DNA of 64,000 nt from Enoplolaimus lenunculus. Its lineage: Eukaryota > Nematoda > Enoplea > Enoplida > Thoracostomopsidae. Shown here in pieces: positions 44,566-57,196 of this stretch (position 1 is the stretch's first letter; the number at the start of each line of letters is the position of its first letter). A model generated the notes under the pieces. The model did no database searches, had not been told where the DNA came from, and worked only from the letters and a program-made list of their open reading frames with translations. The DNA lies in the NCBI GenBank assembly GCA_030248215.1, contig JASANG010001457.1, positions 19,444 through 83,443 of the forward strand, in the 5' to 3' direction. The position numbers and the translations under genes are program-made.

Positions 44566-45379
44566 CGAAAAATTTTCAGTTTAATACTATCTATAATATT
44601 GCCATTTCTTGTTTTGCTAAACAATAAATAAACGCCTACAGATCATATAATACAATCACAGCAACCGTCAATTGAGACCACGTTAACTACAGCAGGCGTC
44701 AATTGAATTTAAAAAATTAATTCAGCAAATGCCAATGGTGCAGTTTAGTATCTAAGACACCGTCAAATCAATTTATATCAAATGCAGTGTTTACAGTCGC
44801 TGCCCTGAAAATTTTGCGTTTTTAAAAATTTATTGTTAAATACATAAATCAAGTACCCCAACTGTAGATTGTCCATTTTTAATGGACAGTGGTTGCCAAT
44901 TGAAATGATTTGGAAAACAGCAAAGGGTATGCGTCACAAGTTCCGAGCAAAATTATAATCTTTATGTCCCACTGTCCCGCTGTCCCGGCTGTCCCACTGT
45001 CCCGCAGTTCCACTGCCCCACAGTCCCGCTGTCCTGCTGTCCCGCTTTCCCACTGTCCCACTGTCACGCTGTCCCGCTGTCCCACTGTCCCGGGAGAGCG
45101 GGACGGCCCTCAGCGTAACAAGGGCCAACACAGTTATTGTGTATTCTTAAAATTATACCACAAATAGTGCATTCCGAAGAGGGGGTTTGGCGGGATTTGG
45201 TTTCCGAAGGGTAACCTTCAACAGGAAAAGTCAACATATTTAAATTATATGAGCAACGTAAAATAAAATTACGGCAAACATGTGTTAAATTTGTACAAGC
45301 GGACAATTTCACCACACACGTTAAGTGGGGGGTTACCGAAATTTTATTGTTCCAAAGTCCTAAGTTATGCCGAGCGAAA

Positions 45380-45645
45380 AAGGCTTCGCCCAAAATCCCA
45401 ATTTCCCGGGTTATATCCTAACTTCTCACTATCCCAATTTCCAAAATCCCGAGCGAAAAACGCTGCGCCCAAAATCTCCATTTCCCTGGTAATATCCCTA
45501 TTTCCCAAAATCTCAATTTCCCCAAATCCTATTTTCCCAAAATCCCAATTTCCAAAATCCCAATTTCCCAAAATCCCGAGCGAAAAACGCTGCACCCAAA
45601 ATCCCAATTTTCCGGGTAATATCGGAATTTCCCAAACAGGTTGAA
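45380..45645. repeat. CCCAATTTCCCAAAATC minisatellite, left arm
   Basis: Degenerate repeats of CCCAATTTCC and AAAATCCCGAGCGAAAAA run through this stretch. It is one of the places where the two palindrome arms differ most (compare 59945-60175). Confidence 0.7.
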
Positions 45646-46269
45646 ATCGTTTTAAAAATTGGAGAATTTATACAATACACTTGGGTGAAGTGCTCTAGCA
45701 AAAAAGGTGAAGTCGCAGACGAATAAGGAAAACTGTATTTTCAACTCGTCGATAACAGTACGCGTAAGTCTCTGCTTGTTATTTGACGTACAAATGCTGA
45801 GAGGGATCTGACTTGAAAGAAACAGCGATGGTGCGGTAATTGTTTTGAATATCTGCAATACTTTTATATGGTAAAACTTCAAAAAAATTACTGTAAAATA
45901 CTTAGCTAGTTCGTCTAGTTATTCTTCACATTCAGTGCATAAAACTCAATTAAAATGTGCAAGCGTTTGCAGCAAAAACTTGCACGCACAACTTACGTAT
46001 GCGACTTCAGTAACAAAATAACCTTGAAGATTTGGCGGCTGCACAGAATTTATCGGACTTAAATTTGTTTTTGTTAATTTGCTAGAGTGTGATATGCGGA
46101 TGCATGGAAGCAAATAAAAACCTCATGCTGATGCTGCACATCGGTAAAATGCAGATGCATATGTAGTGCATTCGTATGTTATAGTGGTAAAACATGGAAG
46201 AACCGATATACATGTGTATAATGTTGAGGTTCTTATAAGGCATAAAAACAGAAAACGCAGCAGCTAAGT

Positions 46270-46490
46270 GTAGGGCGGCGTGGCTTAGTGGTATCGTGCT
46301 GGACTGAGAATCTGTCGGTCTTGGGATCGAAACCTAGTAAGTAGAGTTGCAACATTAATAATAAATACTCTAACCCGGACCCTAATTTCCTAGAAGACAA
46401 ACGCGGACCCTGATGTTTACCCGGTACAAACCCAGACCTGGACCCGACCCGGAATTTTAAGAATGCCAACACGGACTCGGACTCCTATTT
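46270..46490 (+). mobile_element. tRNA-like SINE-B and GGACCCGG repeat, left arm
   Basis: GGCGGCGTGGCTTAGTGGTA (A-box) and TTGGGATCGAAACC (B-box) are about 45 bases apart, with an anticodon-arm-like ACTGAGAATC between them. Degenerate CCGGACCC words follow. It could be a decayed tRNA gene or a SINE head. The mirror is about 59080-59297. Confidence 0.5.
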
Positions 46491-46599
46491 ATTTTCCGTT
46501 ATAACTTAAACGCTGAACGTGATCCGAATTTTTAAAGATATGACAGAATTACTGTCTTCATATATATTCTAGCAGCTCTGTGCAAAATTAATAGGCAGT

Positions 46600-46858
46600 A
46601 TGCAATGCAACTATACTGATGTCATTCACAAAAGTTTATTTCAATTAAATCAGAGAATAACGTACTGTCCTTACTATGGATGTGTCGATACCGATGATTT
46701 TGAATATCTATGGGTCAGTCTGGATAGGAACGGTGACATCAGACGTTTTTTAACTAAGCAGCTGGAAAAGCGGGTTACGGGTGGCTTCGGGCTAGCGACC
46801 TAGTGTGTCTCAGGCCAGGCAGACGCTGTTACCACTTTGCCACGTAGTCCGCCTCTCA
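46600..46858 (-). mobile_element. tRNA-like SINE-C on the minus strand, left arm
   Basis: Reading the minus strand from about 46855: GGCGGACTACGTGGCAAAGT (A-box-like TGGCAAAGTGGTAACAGC), an anticodon-arm-like CCTGGCCTGAGACACACTAGG, then the body CCCGCTTTTCCAGC and CACCGTTCCTATCC. The related body CGCTTTTCCAGCAGTTGAA occurs at about 47100-47170 (minus), pointing to a family. The mirror is about 58712-58970 on the plus strand. Confidence 0.5.
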
Positions 46859-47179
46859 AACAGCTTCTATCGTCTGCTATTTGTCGAACATATGCTGCAG
46901 CCAAGCATACGTAGTATACAATGTACATTGCATATAGTGAATATGCAGCATGACAAACATGTCTCGTATGCTTACATGCCCCAATTTTCAACAAGGTCGT
47001 CCCTTAACCATCCAACCTATTTTTGACTGGCTGCCGTTTCACAGCGCGGCACTACCATTGCGCTCACGGCGTGGCCCCATGTCACTTTAGGTAGGAATCG
47101 GGACTTCAGTCCTTTCAACTGCTGGAAAAGCGACCCTCCAGTGCAAGGATCGAACTTTCAGCCTACGGGTTTTGAATTT

Positions 47180-48369
47180 ACATACGAAATACGATAAATT
47201 TCTTAACACACATGTTGGGGTTGTTTTGTTTCTAATGTATTTCACAGGGTTAGCGGAATTGTGCAACTATCTGATAAATTCTTTAACCTATTTAATTTAG
47301 GCACGATAGAGTTACTATTCAGAATGTAGATGCGGGATGTTAGAATCACTAAGTTAATTTTTTTCCGAGTATTTTTGTTACAGCCGGATACGGACCCGGA
47401 ATGATTTGTTGTAAAATCCCGGCCGGGACACGGACGCGGCTTTTCATGAACGAAAACCCGGGCCCGGACCGGATTTTTCGGCGAAAGTTTTTGGAATAAC
47501 AAGTCCTAGTAAAATGTTTGCCTGAATAGTCGACTGGGGATTAAAAGTAATATATAACGTATTTAAACGTTTGAACCGATAACTTAAGTAAGAGATCAAC
47601 TTATATCTAGTTTTATGTAAAATTGCTACGCAACAAATGACATCTAAGATCAAGATTTATAGTTTTTTCTTTCCATTTTTGGAATACCAGTTGTGTCATA
47701 GATATCCCATACAGAAGTTTCAGGTTGAGCAATGCAGGTAAACTAGCGCGTGTTTCTTTAACGCTTATTGATAATTTGTTAATTATATATGCCTTATATG
47801 TACATTAACCTGTTCAACGTAACAATCTATGCTGTTCAACTTTTATCCAAGGTTAGTTTATGTTTAGTGCATTTTTGTGTCACGGCCACCGTGTCAATTC
47901 AAACCGTATTACCAATATGGCTAGCAACGGTAATACGTATTTAATATCTAAGCACACTGAGGATAGTGAGAGCATAGCGTTGTTAGGTACATTTTCAGCT
48001 GCCTGGCATATGTAATAAGCAATGAGATTTCTCGCAACGATGTTTAGGCAACAAGCAGATGTGAATGCTATGCAGTGATGCGTACTGGCCAATTATATTA
48101 GCATTACGCAGACAAATTCAGAGATGAGTACTAAATATATATGTAAAACATGTTCTGTTCTTTCAGTATATTGTTGGTATCATATTAAGACATACGTATA
48201 CTACGATAGCTACACCATTACAGATTTACTGTTCTGACAAAGCGTTAAGGATCGAATTAACTGAAACGCTAATCATGAAACAGTTATATGCTATAGAATC
48301 CTGTAAAATTTTAGCCTGTATATTATATTCTGCAGGTTAAATAGGATTTCATGGTGTTTTGGAAGCTTG
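47180..48369. other. Upstream of Ldh copy 1, nothing recognised
   Basis: Apart from CCGGACCCGG-type words at 47390-47480, the stretch shows no gene or bounded repeat. It may hold the promoter of the dehydrogenase gene. Confidence 0.35.
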
Positions 48370-51300
48370 ATGTCAAAGAATATTCAGCGTAGTATGGCAA
48401 CTCAGCCGAAATCTAGCCGAATTGTAGACGTCAAAAACGGCGTTCAGGAGGAGCACATAGTCGTAGAAGAAAATGAGGTTCATATTTTCTAGCAGTTTTA
48501 CGTGTAAACAATTTCGTTTATTGTACTATGTATATATGTGTCAAAATTTTGTTGTCACTTTGTTAAAGTACCTGCGTAAAATTACGTGGCACTTGTAATT
48601 AATCTTATATTGTATATATACGTATGTATTAAATGAATATATGCTCTTTTGATTATTCTTACAATGTTGAAACTACAATTTTCAGGTGCGTCGTTATATG
48701 GTCGATTGTTTGAAATCCGTTGGTTGTGCCTTGAGTCATGCTCAACAGTTGGTGGATAACTTAATTGCTGCCGACATTCGCGGTCACTACAGTCATGGTC
48801 TCAATCGACTTGGTTTGTTTTTAACTTCTTTACTTATATATGGCGAATTTCGTTTTAGTTTTTGAGCGGTCACGGGATAGTTAATACTGATATGGTATTT
48901 TTTATTTCGTAATTGATTTCTGAGCCTATCGGTCGATTTCACATTTAGTTCAGTATTTCGCATTACGCAGCTGGTTAATGTTTTTAGAACATCAGTGATT
49001 GAGGACTATTAGTTATCCTAACCCAAGCCTTCCAGGCTATTCTTATTCGGGAAACCTATAGTTCGTAACTGTTTGGAATGATGTATAATTTATAGATATG
49101 TACATTAACGATTTAAAGAAAGGCATGTGTGCATGCGATGGCAATCCGATTGTGCTAAATGAACGAGCATCAACTGCATGGGTTGATGGTAATAATTGCC
49201 TGGGACCCGTCGTTGGGAACTTCTGTATGGATATTGCGATTCGAAAAGCGAGAGATTCAGGAGTCGGATGGGTATCAGCTAAAGGTGTGTGCAGCTTAGA
49301 GATATATGCATTCATGTTGTGTTTAACGATGAACTTTAAAGTAACTTTTCGTTCGTCTAAAAATTACTGTAGCATAACGCTGGCATGTTAAACGGATAAT
49401 TCATCTAATTAAATTATGAAGAAATGCAGTTGCAACATAAGGAAGTGAACTGAAAATCGTGTGTTGTGGTTATTACGTAAAACTTCAAAGCAATATGACA
49501 GCATGTATATGGAGAAGAGCGCATAAAGCAAGGAAGCTTAAAAATGTTGAGCGGTGGTCCAACAGTTTTAAGTATGAGCCTGTTGGAATTGTGGTGATTC
49601 TCACAAAGAAAACGTCTTGTAATCAAAAGCATCGACATTTGCATGACAAGTAGCTACTTGATGAAAATTTGAAAATCTTTAGCACTAAATAATAAAATTT
49701 AATGGAAGGTATGCATCAACCAGCAATTCTGATATTTTTAGGCTCAAATCATTACGGAATCGCTGGATATTATTCTATGAAGGCAATGGACCAAGACATG
49801 ATAGTAAGAATTTTATTAGTTATTGCATAGTTTTATTGCATTCTCATTTTATTGAAAAAAGAATGTTTTTTGCTTATACACAAGTTTAATGTTTGTTTGT
49901 GAACCATCTCGCTGGAATTAATCTTTTAAGTTTCATAATCAATAAAATGAATAACACTGACAATTTCTGCTTCGTGGACGATAATAGTTTGTTAAAAATT
50001 AAAATTTCGTTACAAATTAAAAAAAATGTTTTAGGGCATGTCCTTTACAAATACATCACCAATTATGGTTCCAACTCGTGCGAAGAAGGCAAGTCATCAT
50101 AGGTATACACATAGTTACGCAGTAATCAACCCTTACTTATGTTTTGTAAATTTTGGTTTTGGGAAGGATTGGCACGCCATATTTGCAAAATATTAGGCTT
50201 GTTTATCAGTGAATTGCGTGAAAAGACTAATGTAATTACAGTTTTAGTTGTTTGAATATACAGTGTTAACTTCGATCTACAAATAGCCTTTATAAACGAA
50301 GATTAGAAACTCTTCATGAAATGGTTTGCTGAGCAGAATAGGTACTGCAAAAACTGTAAACTACAACTTTGTTCTTATAACATAAGAACATAATTTACAT
50401 TTCGGTTTTTGTGTATACATACAGCTAAGTATTCATCAAAACCTAATTAAATCCTTATTTTAAGTAAAGCTTTGAATTTCAAACAGTGTTATATATTGAT
50501 ATGTTCGTAATTTTAGCCTGCTGTCGGAACGAATCCGTTGAGTGTTGCTGCTAAAGCTTGTGTTACTGACAGTTTTGTGCTTGATATGGCAACGACCGGA
50601 GTGGCAATTGGAAAGGTAGTTGACGTTGATTTTGCAGACTGGAAACTGTTATGCATGAGTTAATTTTAAGTAAATCATTTATATGTTTTTACAGTTTTAA
50701 GACGTTGCAACGTCGCCGCTTACCTACTACTTACAGGGTCGTAACTTGCATTGTATCTGGGCCTCTGACGACGGGTACATGGCATTCTCCAATTATATGT
50801 ATTTTTTCGTATGTTACTTAAAGAATCATAATTTATTGTCTTACTAATTACCAGTGTCTTTGCATTATCTCTGTCTAGTACTCTGATGTCAAAGAACTTA
50901 ACCTTAACTGAACGTAGCGCTTTGCATTCAAGGGTTATTGTTGTTGGTGTTGCAGCGTCATCGAATCCCAGTTGTCCGAGCAAACGCTACCACTCCCACT
51001 GGGTCTTCATGGAAAATGCAGATGACAATGTCCGGACCTCCAAACTGTCTCATTCTATTTACCATCGTTGCTGGACTATTCAAAAGCCAGTGCTATATTG
51101 TTTGCGGTTTCTGTTGGCAATGTGGTCAGATCGGATTAAAACCTGGCGAAACGACGGTTTTATAGACGGCGAAGCTCCTGCAATGACCTGAGTTGGTTGG
51201 CGCTAGTAGCACAAGGTCCCTTCGCTGGAGGTGTAGCTTTCCTTCCCTTCTTTCTTTGAGTAAATAGCACATAGAGTCTGGATATCGGCTGGTGTTTAAT

Positions 51301-51850
51301 GTCGCGGCGGACAGCTGCCGTTATGGAATTGTACCTAGTCCATTATTAATGCAGGCTGCCATAGATCCGTCGGTATATATAACTATTTCAACGTTGCGTG
51401 ATCGTAACTAATCGATTTCTAAGCGTCTGCATTTAAAGTTGCTGGTGCTACGAAGCCCTGAGCGCCGCCTTGTATCACAACTTCCAGCGTTTCCAGAAGA
51501 GCGTTATTACGGTTTTTCTCTACTATGTTGAATAGAATGCCCTCTTTGAGGAAAAACAGCAGTCCGCCGCCCTTTCGGATTGAGCCATCATCGCGTAACG
51601 GGCGGTCCTTCCTGACCACCGCGAAACCCTCAATTGAAGGGTCTTTGCGATTGATGTTCAATTTCGATTCTTGTATCGCGAAGATGTCGACATTGTGGCG
51701 CTTCGATGCTTCTTCGAATTCAGGCATATTTTTATGCGGATGTCATTTGCGTTACATTGAATGATCCTCTGCTGACGTCTCGTCAAGAATCCCGATTTCC
51801 GCTTAGCCGCATCTTTTAAGGGTGGTAATGCTTGGTTGGTGTTGTGTTGC

Positions 51851-51882
<32 letters not shown>

Positions 51883-52048
51883 TTGTTGTTTGGCCCCGCG
51901 ATCAAGGCTGATCGTTGACAGGAGCGATCCTGTCACATGCGCGGAGATGGTGATTGTCTCGTTGCATCGGGGAAGTAGACCACCATTTGGACCTGCGAGG
52001 CAGGAGCCGCTCGACCCACGACAAGGCGGTGATCGATTCGAGCAGTGA

Positions 52049-52091
<43 letters not shown>

Positions 52092-52509
52092 GCTGCTGCT
52101 GCTGCTGCTGTAGTTCTCGTTGTAGCTAAATTTAAAACGACTAAGTAAATTTGAAACAAAACATGTTTTTTGTGTTTTAGGTTGAAATGGAAGAACGCAA
52201 AGGCGAACAGCTTCCGCGCGGATGGGCGGTCAACGCGGATGGTATGGTGAGGTTTGTTTGTGTTATTAGTGGCCAAAACCGAAATGATATTGGCTTGGCA
52301 CATACTTCTGTGGGACATCCGGTAGGCAGGCTTGTGAGCTTTCAAAACAAAATTATATGAAAAACATAGTCAATTGTTACTTATATGATTACTCGCATTA
52401 TATAGTTTTCCTGTTTGCTCTAAACAATTTTTTCAGGAAGAAACGGATCCTTCAAAAGTTACGCATGGTAATGGCGGACTTTATCCGCTAGGTGGTGCGG
52501 AAATTACAG
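48370..52509 (+). CDS. Malate/L-lactate dehydrogenase-like (Ldh_2) gene, 3' truncated, left copy
   Basis: The exons are 48370-48477, 48686-48812, 49096-49284, 49742-49803, 50035-50088, 50517-50615, 52181-52246 and 52437-52509, all in register (259 codons). The family shows in YMVDCLKSVGC, RGHYSHGLNRL, STAWVDGNNCLGPVVGNF, SNHYGIAGYY, AVGTNPLSVAA and LYPLGGAEITG, which hold the NAD-binding and substrate residues of the malate/L-sulfolactate/ureidoglycolate dehydrogenase family. The enzyme would oxidise a 2-hydroxy acid with NAD in the cytosol. Intron 5 starts GC (AAG|GCAAGT), and the same site is present in the right copy. Intron 6 is enlarged by an antisense LINE. After exon 8 the expected KGYG... 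C-terminal ~100 residues are absent from the spacer, so the gene is incomplete here. Confidence 0.85.
50700..52117 (-). mobile_element. LINE fragment (endonuclease + RNase H pieces), left arm
   Basis: On the minus strand a CAG/CAA-rich 5' part is followed by an N-terminal AP-endonuclease-like region: RIIQCNANDIR, then after a one-base frame change RHNVDIFAIQESKLN (51640-51727) and GGGLLFFLKE. Only about 40 bases after that frame ends comes IVIYTDGS, the start of an RNase H domain; the reverse transcriptase that should lie between is deleted. The RNase H points to an I/R1-like group. It is inserted antisense in intron 6 of the Ldh gene. The 3' boundary is uncertain. Confidence 0.65.
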
Positions 52510-53392
52510 GTTAAAGCATTACTTATTCGCAGGAAACGCTAGCTATAGATACTGATTTGTAGGGATGTGACATTTGATTTCATTATGACAGTACTGATTT
52601 GTAGGGATGTGACATTTGATTTCAGTGTGACAGTAAATACTTTTACATTCTTTTATGCTTGTGGATGTGCTAGTACAATCTTTGCGTGGTTCGGTTCGAA
52701 GTGTTGTTTGTGTTTAAAAGCCGGAATAGCTGGTATCGTTTTGTCGAACCAAGAAACACTTTCACATTAAGAATGAAAATATTACACTAATAGTTAATTT
52801 TAATTGAACAAAAGTATGTTTTGGCGTATCAAACATGGAAAACTGCACCATATTTAGATACTGTGTATTAGGTTCACATTCAGTTACGCTATTCATTATT
52901 AATTTGTTTGCGGTATATATTCGTTATCTGGATATCTATATCAGGCAGATTAATATCCGGTGACACTCTGACCGAATAAGAGAAGTATAAAACGCAGAGT
53001 TTTGCTGCTTTCAGGGACTAAAGTACAAAATCGTAATTTTGACGACGATTATATTTTAGGCTTCATTGACATTTATTACTCGTATATTATATTTCTCCCA
53101 GCAGCTTAGTCAATTATTTCAGCATACAAAGATCTATAGTAACTATAAGCGGCAAATCGACCACATGTTCCATCAACAGATCGAGCAAAAATATAAAAAA
53201 TCAACCCATACACAGACCAAAAAAGCACACAACCACCCACTCTTAGAGTCGATCATTACCATCAACAAGATCCTTTCTTCCTAAAAAATTGTTTAGTTTA
53301 TTATGTTTTTCAAAGTATAATTTATGTCAATTTTAGCTCACAAGCTGTTAAGCTGGATCACAAAGGTGCAAGGTATATTTTTTTTCGGGTAG
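52215..53392. other. Unique spacer at the palindrome centre
   Basis: It contains the end of Ldh exon 7 and exon 8 of the left copy, then AT-rich sequence. A 42-bp direct repeat (ACTGATTTGTAGGGATGTGA) occurs at 52551 and 52593. No further Ldh exon, RNA gene or transposon end was found. Confidence 0.6.
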
Positions 53393-53488
53393 ATGTTCGC
53401 CTTTGCATCTTCCATTTCAACCTAAAACACAAACATGTTTTGTTTGGTTATTTAGCTAAATGAGAACTACAGCAGCAGCAGCAGCAGC

Positions 53489-53531
<43 letters not shown>

Positions 53532-53686
53532 TCACCTCGCCCAAGATCACCGCCTTGTCGTGGGTCGAGCGCTCCTGCCTCCCAGGTCAAAATGGTGGTC
53601 TACTTCCCCGATGTAGATACACACCATCTACGGCATGACAGGATCCTCCTGTCAACATCAGCCTTGATCGCGGGGCCAAACAACAA

Positions 53687-53721
<35 letters not shown>

Positions 53722-56700
53722 GCAACACCAACCAAGCATTACCACCCTTAAAAGATGCGGCTAAGCGGAAATCGGGATTCTTGACGAGACGTCAGCAGAG
53801 GATCATTCAATGTAACGCAAATGACATCCGCATAAAAATATGCCTGAATTCGAAGAAGCATCGAAGCGCCACAATGTCGACATCTTCGCGATACAAGAAT
53901 CGAAATTGAACATCAATCGCAAAGACCCTTCAATTGAGGGTTTCGCGGTGGTCAGGAAGGACCGCCCGTTACGCGATGATGGCTCAATCCGAAAGGGCGG
54001 CGGACTGCTGTTTTTCCTCAAAGAGGACATTCTATTCAACATAGTAGAGAAAAACCGTAATAACGCTCTTCTGGAAACGCTGGAAGTTGTGATACAAGGC
54101 GGCGCTCAGGGCTTCGTAGCACCAGCAACTTTAAATGCACACGCTTAGAAATCGATTAGTTACGATCACGCAACGTTGAAATAGTTATATATACCGACGG
54201 ATCTATGGCAGCCTGCATTAATAATGGACTAGGTACAATTCCATAACGGCAGCTGTCAGCCGCGACATTAAACACCAGCCGATATCCAGACTCTATGTGC
54301 TATTTACTCAAAGAAAGAAGGGAAGGAAAGCTACACCTCCAGCGAAGGGACCTTGTGCTACTAGCGCAAACCAACTCAGGTCATTGCAGGAGCTTCGCCG
54401 TCTATAAAACCGTCGTTTCGCCAGGTTTTAATCCGATCGGACCACATTGCCAACAGAAACCGCAAACAATATAGCACTGGCTTTTGAATAGTCCAGCAAC
54501 GATGGTAAATAGAATGAGACAGTTTGGAGGTCCGGACATTGCCATCTGCATTTTCCATGAAGACCCAGTGGGAGTGGTAGCGTTTGCTCGGACAACTGGG
54601 ATTCGATGACGCTGCAACACCAACAACAATAACCCTTGAATGCAAAGCGCTACGTTCAGTTAAGGTTAAGTTCTTTGACATCAGAGTACTAGACAGAGAT
54701 AATGCAAAGACACTGGTAATTAGTAAGACAATAAATTATGATTCTTTAAGTAACATACGAAAAAATACATATAATTGGAGAATGCCATGTACCCGTCGTC
54801 AGAGGCCCAGATACAATGCAAGTTACGACCCTGTAAGTAGTAGGTAAGCGGCGACGTTGCAACGTCTTAAAGCTGTAAAAACATATAAATGATTTACTTA
54901 AAATTAACTCATGCATAACAGTTTCCAGTCTGCAAAATCAACGTCAACTACCTTTCCAATTGCCACTCCGGTCGTTGCCATATCAAGCACAAAACTGTCA
55001 GTAACACAAGCTTTAGCAGCAACACTCAACGGATTCGTTCCGACAGCAGGCTAAAATTACGAACATATCAATATATAACACTGTTTGAAATTCAAAGCTT
55101 TACTTAAAATAAGGATTTAATTAGGTTTTGATGAATACTTAGCTGTATGTATACACAAAAACCGAAATGTAAATTATGTTCTTATGTTATAAGAACAAAG
55201 TTGTAGTTTACAGTTTTTGCAGTACCTATTCTGCTCAGCAAACCATTTCATGAAGAGTTTCTAATCTTCCTTTATAAAGGCTATTTGTAGATCGAAGTTA
55301 ACACTGTATATTCAAACAACTAAAACTGTAATTACATTAGTCTTTTCACGCAATTCACTGATAAACAAGCCTAATATTTTGCAAATATGGCGTGCCAATC
55401 CTTCCCAAAACCAAAATTTACAAAACATAAGTAAGGGTTGATTACTGCGTAACTATGTGTATACCTATGATGACTTGCCTTCTTCGCACGAGTTGGAACC
55501 ATAATTGGTGATGTATTTGTAAAGGACATGCCCTAAAACATTTTTTTAATTTGTAACGAAATTTTCATTTTTAACAAACTATTATCGTCCACGAAGCAGA
55601 AATTGTCAGTGTTATTCATTTTATTGATTATGAAACTTAAAAGATTAATTCCAGCGAGATGGTTCACAAACAAACATTAAACTTGTGTATAAGCAAAAAA
55701 CATTCTTTTTTCAATAAAATGAGAATGCAATAAAACTATGCAATAACTAATAAAATTCTTACTATCATGTCTTGGTCCATTGCCTTCATAGAATAATATC
55801 CAGCGATTCCGTAATGATTTGAGCCTAAAAATATCAGAATTGCTGGTTGATGCATACCTTCCATTAAATTTTATTATTTAGTGCTAAAGATTTTCAAATT
55901 TTCATCAAGTAGCTACTTGTCATGCAAATGTCGATGCTTTTGATTACAAGACGTTTTCTTTGTGAGAATCACCACAATTCCAACAGGCTCATACTTAAAA
56001 CTGTTGGACCACCGCTCAACATTTTTAAGCTTCCTTGCTTTATGCGCTCTTCTCCATATACATGCTGTCATATTGCTTTGAAGTTTTACGTAATAACCAC
56101 AACACACGATTTTCAGTTCACTTCCTTATGTTGCAACTGCATTTTTTCATAATTTAATTAGATGAATTATCCGTTTAACATGCCAGCGTTATGCTACAGT
56201 AATTTTTAGACGAACGAAAAGTTACTTTAAAGTTCATCGTTAAACACAACATGAATGCATATATCTCTAAGCTGCACACACCTTTAGCTGATACCCATCC
56301 GACTCCTGAATCTCTCGCTTTTCGAATCGCAATATCCATACAGAAGTTCCCAACGACGGGTCCCAGGCAATTATTACCATCAACCCATGCAGTTGATGCT
56401 CGTTCATTTAGCACAATCGGATTGCCATCGCATGCACACATGCCTTTCTTTAAATCGTTAATGTACATATCTATAAATTATACATCATTCCAAACAGTTA
56501 CGAACTATAGGTTTCCCGAATAAGAATAGCCTGGAAGGCTTGGGTTAGGATAACTAATAGTCCTCAATCACTGATGTTCTAAAAACATTAACCAGCTGCG
56601 TAATGCGAAATACTGAACTAAATGTGAAATCGACCGATAGGCTCAGAAATCAATTACGAAATAAAAAATACCATATCAGTATTAACTATCCCGTGACCGC

Positions 56701-57196
56701 TCAAAAACTAAAACGAAATTCGCCATATATAAGTAAAGAAGTTAAAAACAAACCAAGTCGATTGAGACCATGACTGTAGTGACCGCGAATGTCGGCAGCA
56801 ATTAAGTTATCCACCAACTGTTGAGCATGACTCAAGGCACAACCAACGGATTTCAAACAATCGACCATATAACGACGCACCTGAAAATTGTAGTTTCAAC
56901 ATTGTAAGAATAATCAAAAGAGCATATATTCATTTAATACATACGTATATATACAATATAAGAATAATTACAAGTGCCACGTAATTTTACGCAGGTACTT
57001 TAACAAAGTGACAACAAAATTTTGACACATATATACATAATACAATAAACGAAATTGTTTACACGTAAAACTGCTAGAAAATATGAACCTCATTTTCTTC
57101 TACGACTATGTGCTCCTCCTGAACGCCGTTTTTGACGTCTACAATTCGGCTAGATTTCGGCTGAGTTGCCATACTACGCTGAATATTCTTTGACAT
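53393..57196 (-). pseudogene. Ldh_2 dehydrogenase, inverted right copy, truncated in exon 7
   Basis: The exons on the minus strand are 57196-57089, 56880-56754, 56470-56282, 55824-55763, 55532-55479 and 55050-54952, with the same lengths and phases as the left copy. Exons 1 and 6 were compared base by base and are identical; the translations of the others agree. Exon 7 starts at 53421 but is one base short within its first 20 bases and loses homology at about 53393, so the remainder and exon 8 are missing. It cannot encode a complete enzyme. The GC donor of intron 5 is conserved (55479/55478). Confidence 0.85.
53461..54870 (+). mobile_element. LINE fragment, right arm copy
   Basis: This is the mirror of 50700-52117, in the sense orientation here: poly-Gln/Thr and poly-Asn coding microsatellite, endonuclease N-terminal part (53813-54130), then the RNase H start (IVIYTDGS at about 54175) and a decayed remainder. 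It shows a few substitutions relative to the left copy. The LINE was therefore in place before the arms formed. Confidence 0.65.

Larger units (their letters stand above)
42824..45126. mobile_element. 2.3-kb non-autonomous hAT-like element with satellite ends, left arm
   Basis: The ends are inverted: GCCCATGTTACGCTGAGGGC on the left and GCCCTCAGCGTAACAAGGGC on the right. They are flanked by the exact 8-bp duplication AACACAGT (42816-42823 and 45127-45134). Immediately inside each end are arrays of the 8-bp unit GGGACAGT (or its complement): 42846-43407 and about 44965-45098. The interior holds a nested hAT-like MITE (43408-43609), AAAATTTT repeats, a TTGACGG/CCGTCAA hairpin near 44065-44102 and a SINE. 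No transposase frame was found. Long frames across the arrays read SHCPTVPL repeats in all three frames, since 8-bp units cycle every 24 bases. Confidence 0.87.

Noticed and set aside
46270-46345. Functional tRNA gene
   Set aside because: A- and B-boxes are good but I could not draw a proper acceptor stem, and a repeat-like 3' part follows, so I list it as SINE-like.
46600-46803. 67-residue open frame
   Set aside because: It runs antisense through a tRNA-like SINE body and has no independent support.
51902-52345. Plus- and minus-strand poly-Thr/poly-Val frames
   Set aside because: They are CAA/CAG microsatellite read-through at the LINE 5' part next to Ldh exon 7.
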